Source of the DNA: UTCFX2 sp002050125
GTDB lineage: Bacteria > Chloroflexota > Anaerolineae > Anaerolineales > UBA4823
Length of the DNA stretch: 63,436 bases
NCBI GenBank assembly: GCA_027494035.1
Contig: JAOSJQ010000019.1
Span: forward strand, 1 to 63,436
Direction of reading: 5' to 3'
The first letter of the stretch is position 1. Each line of letters opens with the position of its first letter. Both the position numbers and the translations under genes were made by a program. Below are positions 16,929 through 25,105 of the stretch, in pieces. The notes under the pieces were generated by a model, which was not told the DNA's origin, made no database searches, and saw nothing but the letters and a program-made list of their open reading frames with translations.

Positions 16929-16970
16929 GAAACCATCCTCCTTTCCAAAGAAAACGTGGTAGTCCGGCGG

Positions 16971-16991
16971 AGACAGGTTTAAAACCTGTCT
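16971..16991. repeat. Palindrome AGACAGGTTT-A-AAACCTGTCT
   Basis: A perfect 10-bp inverted repeat around one base lies between corA and the beta-CASP gene. The same palindrome is nested in the hairpin element at 2701. It may act as a transcript hairpin after the upstream gene, but as a dispersed repeat it is more likely mobile or remnant DNA. Confidence 0.6.
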
Positions 16992-17038
16992 TTGCCTGAA
17001 AGAATCATGAAAGTGTTTGTAACTGTGACGGCATAGTC

Positions 17039-18433
17039 TTAGATGGTAACAACTTCCATGCGAAGCGGTGCGCAGGTGTCGGTGTTTAGCTGTTTCTTAA
17101 TGGCGTCAACAAAGCCGAGCGCCGTTTCTTCCTCGCCGTGTATAACGAAAATACGCCTGGGTTTTCTTTTGAATTTATTAAGCCAGTCCATAAGCCCTTC
17201 CTGGTCCGCGTGCGCAGAAAGACCTCCGATCGTATAAATTTTTGCTTTTACGGCAATTTCTTCACCAAAGAGTTTTACCATAGAGGCGCCTTCTACAATC
17301 TTTCTTCCCAGCGTACCATATGCCTGGAATCCCACAAAGATAACGCTGCATTCCGGGCGCCACAAATTGTGTTTTAAATGGTGGCGAATTCTGCCTGCAT
17401 TACACATCCCACTGGCAGAAATGATAATCGCACCGCGTTTTATCTTGTTTAATTCCATGGATGCTTCCACGGCTTCTGTAAATTCTAACGAAAGATTGCT
17501 TCCGGAAAATTTCCCTTCCCTGATAAGCTCAAGGGTTTCATCATCAAGGCATTCCGGATGATTTAGTGTAATCCTGGTGGCGCGTATTGCCATTGGGCTG
17601 TCAACAAAGACCCGGAGATGGTCTAATTTCCCCCCTATCGATAGTTTTTTTAAAAGATAGAGGATGTTTTGTGTTCGTCCAACGGCAAAGGCGGGGATAA
17701 TTATATTCCCCCCCCTTTCCAATGACTCTGTTACCGCTTGTCTTAATTCTTCGGTTGTCTCGTTTATGCCCTTGTGTCTCCGATTGGCGTAAGTGGATTC
17801 TATAAATACATAGTCCCCTTCCTCTATGGGAGTTGGGTCATTTACAACAGGTATATTTTTTTGCCCGAGATCGCCTGAAAAAACGAGCTTTTTTTCTCCG
17901 GAGGCATCTTCGTTTACCCACAACTCAACAATCGCAGACCCCAAAATATGCCCTGCATCCTGAAATCTCACCTTTATCCCGTTCCCGATTTCCTCTATTG
18001 TGCCATACTCTATTCCCTGAAAATAATCAAGGCTGTCGGCGGCTTCATCGGCAGTGTATAAGGGTGTTAATAAAGGCTTCCCAGCCCAGCCCCGTTTCTT
18101 ATTGTCCCATTCTGCGTCACGTTCCTGTATATAAGCTGAGTCCATAAGCATGATACGGCACAATTCAACCGTTGCGTTTGTGGCAAGTATTTTCCCTTTA
18201 AAACCATCTTTCACCAGTTTTGGAATGAGTCCCGAATGATCAAGGTGGGCATGCGTCAACAAAAGATAGTGTATCCCGGAGGGGTCGAAGGAAAAAGAGT
18301 TGGCGTTCTGTTCTTCATTTTCTTTTGACCCCTGGAAAAAACCGCAGTCAATGAGCAGATTTGCCTCTTTCGTTTGGATGTAAAAACAAGAGCCGGTAAC
18401 CATTCTTGCCGCACCGATAAAGGTTATATTCAT
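17039..18433 (-). CDS. Beta-CASP metallo-beta-lactamase RNA hydrolase
   Basis: The 464-residue protein has metal motif 2 in LLLTHAHLDHSGLIPKLVKD near residue 58, motif 1 in LIDCGFFQGSKE, and later FQDAGHILGSAIVELW, FSGDLGQKN, and the beta-CASP signatures IIISASGMCNAGRIRHHL and GLSAHADQEGLMDW. This places it with CPSF73-like/YSH1-type bacterial RNA endo- or exonucleases. It acts in the cytosol on RNA 3' or 5' processing; the exact target is unknown. Full length and intact. Confidence 0.93.
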   Translation of the reverse strand: MNITFIGAARMVTGSCFYIQTKEANLLIDCGFFQGSKENEEQNANSFSFDPSGIHYLLLTHAHLDHSGLIPKLVKDGFKGKILATNATVELCRIMLMDSAYIQERDAEWDNKKRGWAGKPLLTPLYTADEAADSLDYFQGIEYGTIEEIGNGIKVRFQDAGHILGSAIVELWVNEDASGEKKLVFSGDLGQKNIPVVNDPTPIEEGDYVFIESTYANRRHKGINETTEELRQAVTESLERGGNIIIPAFAVGRTQNILYLLKKLSIGGKLDHLRVFVDSPMAIRATRITLNHPECLDDETLELIREGKFSGSNLSLEFTEAVEASMELNKIKRGAIIISASGMCNAGRIRHHLKHNLWRPECSVIFVGFQAYGTLGRKIVEGASMVKLFGEEIAVKAKIYTIGGLSAHADQEGLMDWLNKFKRKPRRIFVIHGEEETALGFVDAIKKQLNTDTCAPLRMEVVTI

Positions 18434-18566
18434 TCTTTTATTCCCTTTCTCATTTGGCTTGAAAATTTAAAAACAAGGCAACAGTTTAACTTTTTGAGAA
18501 AATGTTCCAGGGCGGATTCCGCTCGCTGAAACGATATGCCGTCCTTCATATTGAACCGGCAGAAAT

Positions 18567-19115
18567 TCATGTATCTTCGTGGTGGGTGTGCCTGAAATGC
18601 TTTTTACAATACAGAATCACCCGCAATGTAATTAAGTAGGCAATACCCCCTGCAACAGCGCCCACAATTATTCCACCGATTGTGAGGGGGATGAAAATAT
18701 TTCTCCAGAGAGCCAGGATTGTTTTTAACCGGTCATAGAAATGCCATACTTCCCCTTTATCCAATGCATGGTCAGTTTTCATTAAAATTTCTTTGACTTT
18801 AAAGAGCGGAGGGCCGCTCCAGAAAAGGTTGCCCACCCAGTAGGTAAACCCATAGACAAAAGGAAAGGTTATTGGATTTGTTGTCCATACAAAGATAATA
18901 GCCGCAGGCCGGTTGGCATTGCAGATCGACGAGAGAAAAGCGGCGATAAAAATTTGTAGTCCGATAGTTGGCGTCACGGCAACAAATATCCCGATGGCAA
19001 CGCCAAGGGAGATCGCTCTTGACGAACTGTGTAATTTAACCAGCCCGCGAAGATAGGTATATATTTTCTCCTGCAGGCGTTTTGGAATATATTTATTATT
19101 TATTAAAAAGTTCAC
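18567..19115 (-). CDS. DUF2062 membrane protein
   Basis: The 182-residue protein has the DUF2062 core: GVAIGIFVAVTPTIGLQIFI near residue 38 and RPAAIIFVWTTNPITFPFVYG near residue 66, with a final helix from GGIIVGAVAGGIAYLITLRV. Two or three membrane spans are likely. The function is unknown; some relatives are fused to glycosyltransferases. It would start at a GTG without a clear ribosome binding site, so the start is uncertain. Confidence 0.8.
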   Translation of the reverse strand: MNFLINNKYIPKRLQEKIYTYLRGLVKLHSSSRAISLGVAIGIFVAVTPTIGLQIFIAAFLSSICNANRPAAIIFVWTTNPITFPFVYGFTYWVGNLFWSGPPLFKVKEILMKTDHALDKGEVWHFYDRLKTILALWRNIFIPLTIGGIIVGAVAGGIAYLITLRVILYCKKHFRHTHHEDT

Positions 19116-19550
19116 GGTTATTGTTTGTTGGTATCCAGATTAAAATCCAATTGTTCCTATAAAAAATTTTGTTTTATCGTTATCATGCTTGTTTGGTTTC
19201 CGCTTGTCCATGTTAGGGTGTGGTGATGAATAGAAAGAGATTATACTGTAAGAGTTCACAAACAGGGATTTCTAAAACTAGATTTAACTTTTGTTGACAT
19301 AAATAGTTATAGCATTTTTGAAATCACACTTTGTGGACCCCTTGAGTATGTTTATGGTAAGAAAATAGCATGTTATCGTTCATTTCTCAACATAATCTTT
19401 TGTTACTTTTATGGGAATCCGTGGTTCTTTGCCAATCTTTTACCATGAAATTTCGAGAGGATACGAAAAGCTTATAAAAAAAGATTTTTTTATCGTGGAA
19501 TACTGTAAAAGGATAGTAAAATTGTATGGACTGAGAAGAAAAACCTGTCA
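19116..19550. other. Intergenic region, AT-rich
   Basis: I see no gene here. Short open frames (for example from 19411) lack family patterns and ribosome binding sites. A TTGACA hexamer at 19294-19299 has no convincing -10 partner. Confidence 0.5.
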
Positions 19551-20261
19551 TTATTTCCATTTTTTCTCAAATCTCTCGATATCTTTCTTATCGCCTAAAA
19601 TAATAAAAACATCGCCTTCTTCAATTTTATAATTGGCGGTGGGCAGTACTTTTATTTCTTTTTCTTTTGCCTCTTCTGTCTCTTTTGCCTCTTCTGCCTT
19701 TTCCACAGTTTCAACAATCTTCCTCTTTATAATCACAACGTTAACCCCAAAGTTATTCTTTACATCCCATACGTTTATCGTGCTGCCAATCCACTCTTTT
19801 TTCGCTTCAATTTCTGCAAGGGTATAATCTGCGCCCAGTTCCATGTATTCCAATATGCCCGGAGACAAAACACTGTTTGCCACGCGAACACCCATATCTT
19901 CTTCGGGGAATATTACGCGTGTGGCACCTACCATTTTTAATATCTGTGCGTGAAGCGAGGTACACGCACGGGAAATGATCTCATTTATGCCAATATTTTT
20001 GACCAGTGCCGTGGTGAGGATGCTCGATTCAATATTTTCGCCAATACTGATTATAGCCACATCTACCTCCTTAATGCCGCTGGCTATAAGCGCCTCTTCA
20101 TTGGCGCTATCTATCTGAATTGCCTTGGTAACAAAATCGCTTATTTTTTCTATTAAATCCTGCCGCCGGTCAATCGCAATTACCGATGCTCCTTTTTTCG
20201 CCAATACTTCTGCCACCTTGAAGCCAAACCTTCCCAATCCAATTACCGCAAATTGTCTCAT
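19551..20261 (-). CDS. TrkA/KtrA-type potassium-uptake regulatory subunit
   Basis: The 236-residue protein begins with the Rossmann loop FAVIGLGRFGFKVAEVLAKK and AIDRRQDLIEK, an RCK_N domain that binds NAD(H) or ATP, and ends with an RCK_C domain (ADYTLAEIEAKKEW to EEGDVFIILGDKKDIERF). Between them lies a charged insert, residues 188-206, rich in Glu and Lys (VEKAEEAKETEEAKEKE). It gates the TrkH channel encoded 31 bases upstream on the same strand. Confidence 0.93.
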   Translation of the reverse strand: MRQFAVIGLGRFGFKVAEVLAKKGASVIAIDRRQDLIEKISDFVTKAIQIDSANEEALIASGIKEVDVAIISIGENIESSILTTALVKNIGINEIISRACTSLHAQILKMVGATRVIFPEEDMGVRVANSVLSPGILEYMELGADYTLAEIEAKKEWIGSTINVWDVKNNFGVNVVIIKRKIVETVEKAEEAKETEEAKEKEIKVLPTANYKIEEGDVFIILGDKKDIERFEKKWK

Positions 20262-20292
20262 GCCTTTATTACTCCTTTAAAATTATTATTTA

Positions 20293-21645
20293 CTAACCCA
20301 CCATAAAAATTCCTTGCGGGTATTTAATGGAAACTGTTTTTTTCTTGCTCCAAACGGAATAGCCTATGACGAGCGGGCCTATCCTCCCAATCAGCATTGT
20401 GGCGCAAATAATGAACTTGCCGGCGACGCTTAGTGAAGGAGTAATTCCTGTGGAAAGCCCTACAGTGCCAAAGGCAGAAAAGGTTTCATACACAATATCA
20501 ATATATGCTGCCTTTTCAGTGGCAGAGAGAATTAATATATCCGTAATAATCACGAGCAGTGCCAGGGTACAGATAGCAAATGCCTTTGCCCTGATTTTTG
20601 CCGATATACGTTTATTAAACAATATGGGTTCTTCTTCCATCGAAACAACCGAAAAAATAGACGCAATCAGGACGCCAAAGGTGGTAGATTTAACGCCTCC
20701 CCCGGTGCCTCCGGCAGGTGCGCCTATGTACATCAGCAGAAGCATCATAGTCAATGACGAGATTTTCATCGTGCCGATATTTACCGTATTGAACCCAGTT
20801 GTGGTAGAAGTGGAAATTGTCTGAAACAATGTCGTCAACACCCTGTCTTTAAAAGTAGGAAACGGGGAATGCCATTCAAAAAGAAAAATCAAAATCCACC
20901 CGGAAAATATGAGAAGCGGCATCATAACCATTACCAGCCTCGTATGAACTGAAATCTTCCGCAGCATTTCATCTTCCGGCGATTTCACAAAAAATGTTTG
21001 ATAAATATCATAGATCACCGGAAACCCAATACTGCCGGCAATACATAAGCCGTTGATGACAAAGTTAAAATAAATGCTGTTACCATATGTACAAAAATTA
21101 TCCGGAAATAAACTAAAACCGGCAGTGCAAAATGCTGAAATAGCATGAAATATGCCCAAATACACCGCCTCTTTTAAGGGAAATTCCTTCATCCAAAAGA
21201 GGGTCAGAAATACAGCGCCGGAAAATTCAAATACAAAGGCAATGAGGCAAATAATTTTACTAAACCGTAAAATATCTTCATAAGGATGCGAACTAAAGGA
21301 TTCTTCTAAAACTACTCTGCCGCTTAAAGATAATCGAATGCCAAGCCCATACATTATCAAAACAATAAAGATCATATACCCCAACCCGCCAATTTGGAAA
21401 AGCATAAGGATTATCACCTGGCCAAATATTGTATAAAACTTCCCTATATCTACAACGCTCAAACCGGTGGTGGAAATTGCTGAGGTAGCGGCAAAAAAAG
21501 CGTCTGTCACTGATTGCGGTTCGCCTGAAGTCGAAGAGACAGGATGGGCTAAAAGGAAGGTGCCGATTATGATAATAAAAATAAAGCCAAAGAGGATAAT
21601 ACGATAGGGATTTGATTTAAAATAACTCATTTTTTGTAAAAACAA
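20293..21645 (-). CDS. TrkH/KtrB-type potassium channel subunit
   Basis: The 450-residue membrane protein has the repeated M1-P-M2 units of Trk/Ktr channels, with selectivity-like segments ATSAISTTGLSVVDIG, ISAFCTAGFSLFPDN, ISTSTTTGFNTVNIG and FSAFGTVGLSTGITP, each with the key glycine. GGTGGGVKSTTFGVL follows the third. It imports K+ across the inner membrane together with the TrkA subunit downstream. Intact, and normal length for KtrB-like proteins. Confidence 0.94.
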   Translation of the reverse strand: MFLQKMSYFKSNPYRIILFGFIFIIIIGTFLLAHPVSSTSGEPQSVTDAFFAATSAISTTGLSVVDIGKFYTIFGQVIILMLFQIGGLGYMIFIVLIMYGLGIRLSLSGRVVLEESFSSHPYEDILRFSKIICLIAFVFEFSGAVFLTLFWMKEFPLKEAVYLGIFHAISAFCTAGFSLFPDNFCTYGNSIYFNFVINGLCIAGSIGFPVIYDIYQTFFVKSPEDEMLRKISVHTRLVMVMMPLLIFSGWILIFLFEWHSPFPTFKDRVLTTLFQTISTSTTTGFNTVNIGTMKISSLTMMLLLMYIGAPAGGTGGGVKSTTFGVLIASIFSVVSMEEEPILFNKRISAKIRAKAFAICTLALLVIITDILILSATEKAAYIDIVYETFSAFGTVGLSTGITPSLSVAGKFIICATMLIGRIGPLVIGYSVWSKKKTVSIKYPQGIFMVG

Positions 21646-22119
21646 ATTGATTGTTAAATTGATTTGCTCAAATCATATCAAAATACACGTTCATATTAAT
21701 ATTCTGCGTGCCGCTATATGCCTGGCAGGAGAAAACGATATACTATTGTGGATGCTTTTTCTTTTATAGTCAATCAAATTAGGTTGGGTTTTTAAAAGAC
21801 GAAAACTCAACGGCATTCATTTTTACCCGCCCCTACCCCTCCCAAGACGGGAATTTGATAAGCTCCTTCTCGGGAGAGGATTAAGAGGTGGGTTTGTGCA
21901 TTGTTTAAGTAAAAACATTGAAATGTCTATCCAGCAAATTAGGTTTTGGGGAAATAAATGCTTTTAACCATAATTTAAGTGGTTTTTGTGGGGTACTCTG
22001 TGTAAGATTTTGGAGGGCAATATAGTATTCCCTTGGGAAAATCTCTTCTTTTTGTAAATTTTTCTTCGTGCCCTTCGTGTTTCGTGGTTAAACGCTCTGT
22101 TTGTTTTATATTATATCTT
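21646..22119. other. Intergenic region between divergent genes
   Basis: No gene is seen. The stretch holds the promoters of trkH (minus) and the metallopeptidase (plus). CCCTCCCAAGACGGG and CTTCTCGGGAGAGG at 21836-21880 look like fragments of dispersed repeats. No clear -35/-10 pair could be fixed. Confidence 0.45.
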
Positions 22120-22851
22120 ATGGTAAAAGACGATATCCCACTTAAATGTTTTCATTGTGGTAAAACGCACCATATGGAAGAATTTTGTAAAGGCAGCACA
22201 CTACAATGCTCTCGCTGCAGTAAGCAGATATCTCCGTTGGTATTTGATGAAGTATGCGAGACGGATACCAGAGGGTTCTCTGCATTGCTTGGGTTCTTTG
22301 CCATTGCTTCGCTTTTGGGGGCATTGGGCAGTGTTATGATGATGCATGGCTGGAATATATGGGTTGTATTATCTATGGTGGGCGGACTGCTCTTTTTTGT
22401 TGGCAAGGTGTTTATTATCAAATATAAAATAGTCGATGCGGAAGAATATTTTTTTGGCAAGGTAGTAAATGAAAAGCCGCACGACAAGGGCTTAACACAT
22501 TTCGAACAACTGGCGCTGGATGCAATAAAGGAATTGCCGCAAAACATAAAAACCCGCCTGGAAAATGTTTCTATCGTTGTGGAAGACAGACCCAGTACCT
22601 ATATACTTGAAAAACTGCAGTTAAAGCCAAACAGGATGCTTCTCGGAGTTTTTCAGGGTATTCCCCTGAACAAAAAAAGTGTCTGGCATTCGGGCACATT
22701 ACCGGAAAAGATTACTCTTTTCCAGAAAAATATAGAATCTGTCTGCCGTTCGGAAGAAGAGATTAAACAAAGGATTAAAAAAGTAGTCCGTCACGAAGTC
22801 GCCCATTACGTCGGATTTTCGGAAGAGGAAATAAGACAATTGGGGTATTAA
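22120..22851 (+). CDS. Membrane-anchored zinc-ribbon metallopeptidase-like protein
   Basis: The 243-residue protein has a zinc ribbon at residues 8-36 (LKCFHCGKTH ... LQCSRCSKQ), two membrane helices (residues 52-100: GFFAIASLLGALGSVMMMHG, WVVLSMVGGLLFFVGKVFII), then a minimal-metallopeptidase domain of the DUF1025/PF06262 type ending VVRHEVAHYVGFSEEEIRQL. HExxHxxGFSExE is the catalytic zinc motif. Stand-alone copies of that domain are about 120 residues, so the ribbon and membrane anchor are an added N-terminus. The ATG at 22120 is chosen because the 29 preceding codons look untranslated. No strong ribosome binding site is visible. Confidence 0.8.
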   Translation: MVKDDIPLKCFHCGKTHHMEEFCKGSTLQCSRCSKQISPLVFDEVCETDTRGFSALLGFFAIASLLGALGSVMMMHGWNIWVVLSMVGGLLFFVGKVFIIKYKIVDAEEYFFGKVVNEKPHDKGLTHFEQLALDAIKELPQNIKTRLENVSIVVEDRPSTYILEKLQLKPNRMLLGVFQGIPLNKKSVWHSGTLPEKITLFQKNIESVCRSEEEIKQRIKKVVRHEVAHYVGFSEEEIRQLGY

Positions 22852-22853
22852 TT

Positions 22854-22906
22854 GTCTTTTCGTGAACCCCATGCTGAAGCATGGGGTTCACGAAAAGACG
22901 GTTTTT
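22854..22906 (+). terminator. Perfect 22-bp-stem hairpin with T-run
   Basis: Bases 22854-22875 (GTCTTTTCGTGAACCCCATG...) are exactly complementary to 22878-22899 with a GA loop, followed by GGTTTTTTC. Placed two bases after the metallopeptidase stop, it is a strong intrinsic terminator. The bases right after it, TTTTTTCAAAAAAAACCAAA and GTGTTACAAA, are the end sequence of the dispersed hairpin elements. Confidence 0.8.
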
Positions 22907-22979
22907 TCAAAAAAAACCAAAGTGTTACAAATGTTAAAATTTATGATTATTATATCATGTAATGTAAGGAGAGATAATT

Positions 22980-23474
22980 ATGGCTGAAACGCATTCATTT
23001 GACATAGTATGCAAGGTCGAAATGCATGAGATAAAAAACGCTATCGACCAGGCGCAAAAACAAATAGCCGTAAGATATGATTTCAAAGGAAGCAAGTCCT
23101 CGATTACATTAAATAAAGATGACACCATTATACTGTTTGCCGAGGATGATTATAAATTGTCAGCACTGACGGAAATTTTAAAGGAAAAAATGGCGAAAAG
23201 AAATATCCCGCTAAAGGCACTCACCTTTGGCAAAACGGAAGATGCCGTTGGGGGAACGAAACGGCAGACGATTACATTGCAAACGGGAATACCCACTGAC
23301 AATGCAAAGGAGATCGTTAAAGTTATAAAAAATTTAAAACTCAAGGTTCAGGCAAAAATACAAGAAGATCAGGTACGTGTTTCAGGGCAAAAGATTGACG
23401 ATCTCCAGATGGTTATGAAGGAACTTAAAGACCTGGACAATGACTTTGCAATGCAGTTTATAAACTATAAATAA
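22980..23474 (+). CDS. yajQ: YajQ family nucleotide-binding protein
   Basis: The 164-residue protein matches YajQ throughout: SFDIVCKVEMHEIKNAIDQA at the start, VRYDFKGSKSSITLNKDD near residue 31, and LQMVMKELKDLDNDFAMQFI at the end, with VKVIKNLKLKVQAKIQEDQV between. Members bind RNA or cyclic di-GMP and act as regulators in the cytosol. TAAGGAGAG lies 8 bases before the ATG. It stands alone. Confidence 0.95.
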   Translation: MAETHSFDIVCKVEMHEIKNAIDQAQKQIAVRYDFKGSKSSITLNKDDTIILFAEDDYKLSALTEILKEKMAKRNIPLKALTFGKTEDAVGGTKRQTITLQTGIPTDNAKEIVKVIKNLKLKVQAKIQEDQVRVSGQKIDDLQMVMKELKDLDNDFAMQFINYK

Positions 23475-23483
23475 TGAAATCCG

Positions 23484-23630
23484 ATAATTGTTACAAATGG
23501 TTGCGTTTTTGGTTTCTCAGCTTAAACATTACACGACTCATGGCGGGTCCAGGTTCGCAACCTGAACCCGCGCCGGAATACCGATTTCGGTAGTTTAATA
23601 GATTGCGCTGAATAGTTACACTTTTTTGAA
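23484..23630. repeat. Dispersed repeat with GCGGGT...ACCCGC hairpin
   Basis: The stretch carries TTGTTACAAATGG, CATTACACGACTC, a hairpin GGCGGGTCCAGGTT-CGC-AACCTGAACCCGCGCC at 23543-23575, then CTATTAAACTACC in reverse and GCGCTGAATAGTTACAC. The same modules appear at 31490-31641 and 34284-34360 and in part at 15768. It precedes the gnd gene and may separate its promoter from yajQ. Confidence 0.6.
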
Positions 23631-23683
23631 ATTTGGAGTTTTCTTCTGAGTAATGCCACAAAGTGGCATAAGTGGAGGTTATC

Positions 23684-25102
23684 ATGCAGAAAAACAGCTT
23701 TGGTCTTATTGGCCTCGCAGTAATGGGGCAAAATCTGGTTCTTAACGTTGCGGATCACGGTTTTAGCGTTTCAGTTTACAACCGTACTGCGGAGAGGACT
23801 CATGAATTTATGTCGGGCGAGGCAAAAAACAAGAAGATTACCGCGACGTATTCACCAAAAGAATTCGTTGCAAGTCTTGAGCGTCCACGCATAATCCAAA
23901 TTATGGTGAAAGCAGGCGGAGCGGTTGATGCCGTTATTGCCGAATTAAAACCATGGCTGGATGAAGGGGATATCATTATCGATGGGGGAAATTCGTATTT
24001 CTCCGATACGGAAAGAAGGACAAAGGAGCTGGAGTCAAATAAACTTCGCTATATTGGAATGGGTGTTTCCGGCGGAGAAGAAGGGGCGCGTTTCGGGCCC
24101 AGCCTTATGCCAGGTGGTACAAAAGAGGCATACGCCCTGATTGAGCCATTGATGTCCGCAATTGCGGCAAAGGCTCCGGAAGATGGGCTGCCCTGCGTTG
24201 CGTATATTGGGCATGGCGGTGCTGGTCATTACGTTAAAATGGTGCACAATGGCATAGAATACGCCGATATGCAGCTTATAGCGGAAAGCTATGCCTTGCT
24301 GAAATCAACCATAAATCCTGCCCCGGAAGAATTTCATGAAATTTTCACTGAATGGAATAATGGAGAGCTTTCTTCGTTCCTTATTGAAATTACGGCGTTT
24401 ATTTTTACTAAATCAGACGACAAAACCGGGCGCCCTCTGTTGGAAATGATCCTGGATAAAGCCGGACAGAAGGGCACTGGAAAATGGACAAGCCAGAATG
24501 CGATTGATATAGGGGCGCCCGTTCCCACAATTACTGCGGCAGTGGATGCGCGTATTCTTTCTTCCATGAAAAAAGAACGCCAGGAGGCGTCTAAAATCCT
24601 TTCCGGCCCAAAAAATAACTATGCCGATGAGAGGGGAAAAATCATCGCTGCGGTTAGGGATGCCCTTTATGCATCCAAAATTTGCTCCTATGCCCAAGGT
24701 ATGAATCTTCTGAAAAGGGCTTCGGAGGAATATGGGTACAATATGGATTTAGGAGAAATTGCCAGTATTTGGCGCGCCGGATGCATTATTCGCGCAAAGC
24801 TGCTTGATGATATAACACGCGCATACCGGAGCCGCTCCGATTTGCCGAATTTATTATTGGACGCCGGATTTAAACATGCCGTACAAAGCAGGCAGGCTTC
24901 ATGGCGTTTCGCCGTAAAAACCGCATTTGAACTGGGCATACCGGCAGCGGCACTGAGCGCTTCACTTGCCTACTTCGATGCGTATCGTTCCGGGTTTTTA
25001 CCCGCAAATCTTATACAGGCGCAACGCGACTATTTTGGCGCCCACACATTTGAGCGTATTGATACATCCGGCGTGTTTCATGCAAACTGGAAGGAAAAAT
25101 AA
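23684..25102 (+). CDS. gnd: 6-phosphogluconate dehydrogenase, decarboxylating
   Basis: The protein (472 residues from this start) has the dinucleotide loop FGLIGLAVMGQNLVLNVADH and VSVYNRTAERTHEF, then DGGNSYFSDTERRTKEL, MGVSGGEEGARFGPSLMPGG, and the catalytic region GHGGAGHYVKMVHNGIEYAD (Lys-His-Asn). It converts 6-phosphogluconate to ribulose-5-phosphate, CO2 and NADPH. The ATG at 23684 is used because GGAGG ends five bases upstream; an in-frame GTG at 23672 overlaps it. It leads a three-gene oxidative pentose-phosphate group. Confidence 0.96.
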   Translation: MQKNSFGLIGLAVMGQNLVLNVADHGFSVSVYNRTAERTHEFMSGEAKNKKITATYSPKEFVASLERPRIIQIMVKAGGAVDAVIAELKPWLDEGDIIIDGGNSYFSDTERRTKELESNKLRYIGMGVSGGEEGARFGPSLMPGGTKEAYALIEPLMSAIAAKAPEDGLPCVAYIGHGGAGHYVKMVHNGIEYADMQLIAESYALLKSTINPAPEEFHEIFTEWNNGELSSFLIEITAFIFTKSDDKTGRPLLEMILDKAGQKGTGKWTSQNAIDIGAPVPTITAAVDARILSSMKKERQEASKILSGPKNNYADERGKIIAAVRDALYASKICSYAQGMNLLKRASEEYGYNMDLGEIASIWRAGCIIRAKLLDDITRAYRSRSDLPNLLLDAGFKHAVQSRQASWRFAVKTAFELGIPAAALSASLAYFDAYRSGFLPANLIQAQRDYFGAHTFERIDTSGVFHANWKEK

Positions 25103-25105
25103 CAA

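Noticed and set aside
19294..19325. Sigma-70 promoter starting TTGACA
   Set aside because: No -10 hexamer at 16-18 bases (the position reads TTTGAA), and no gene follows on that strand.
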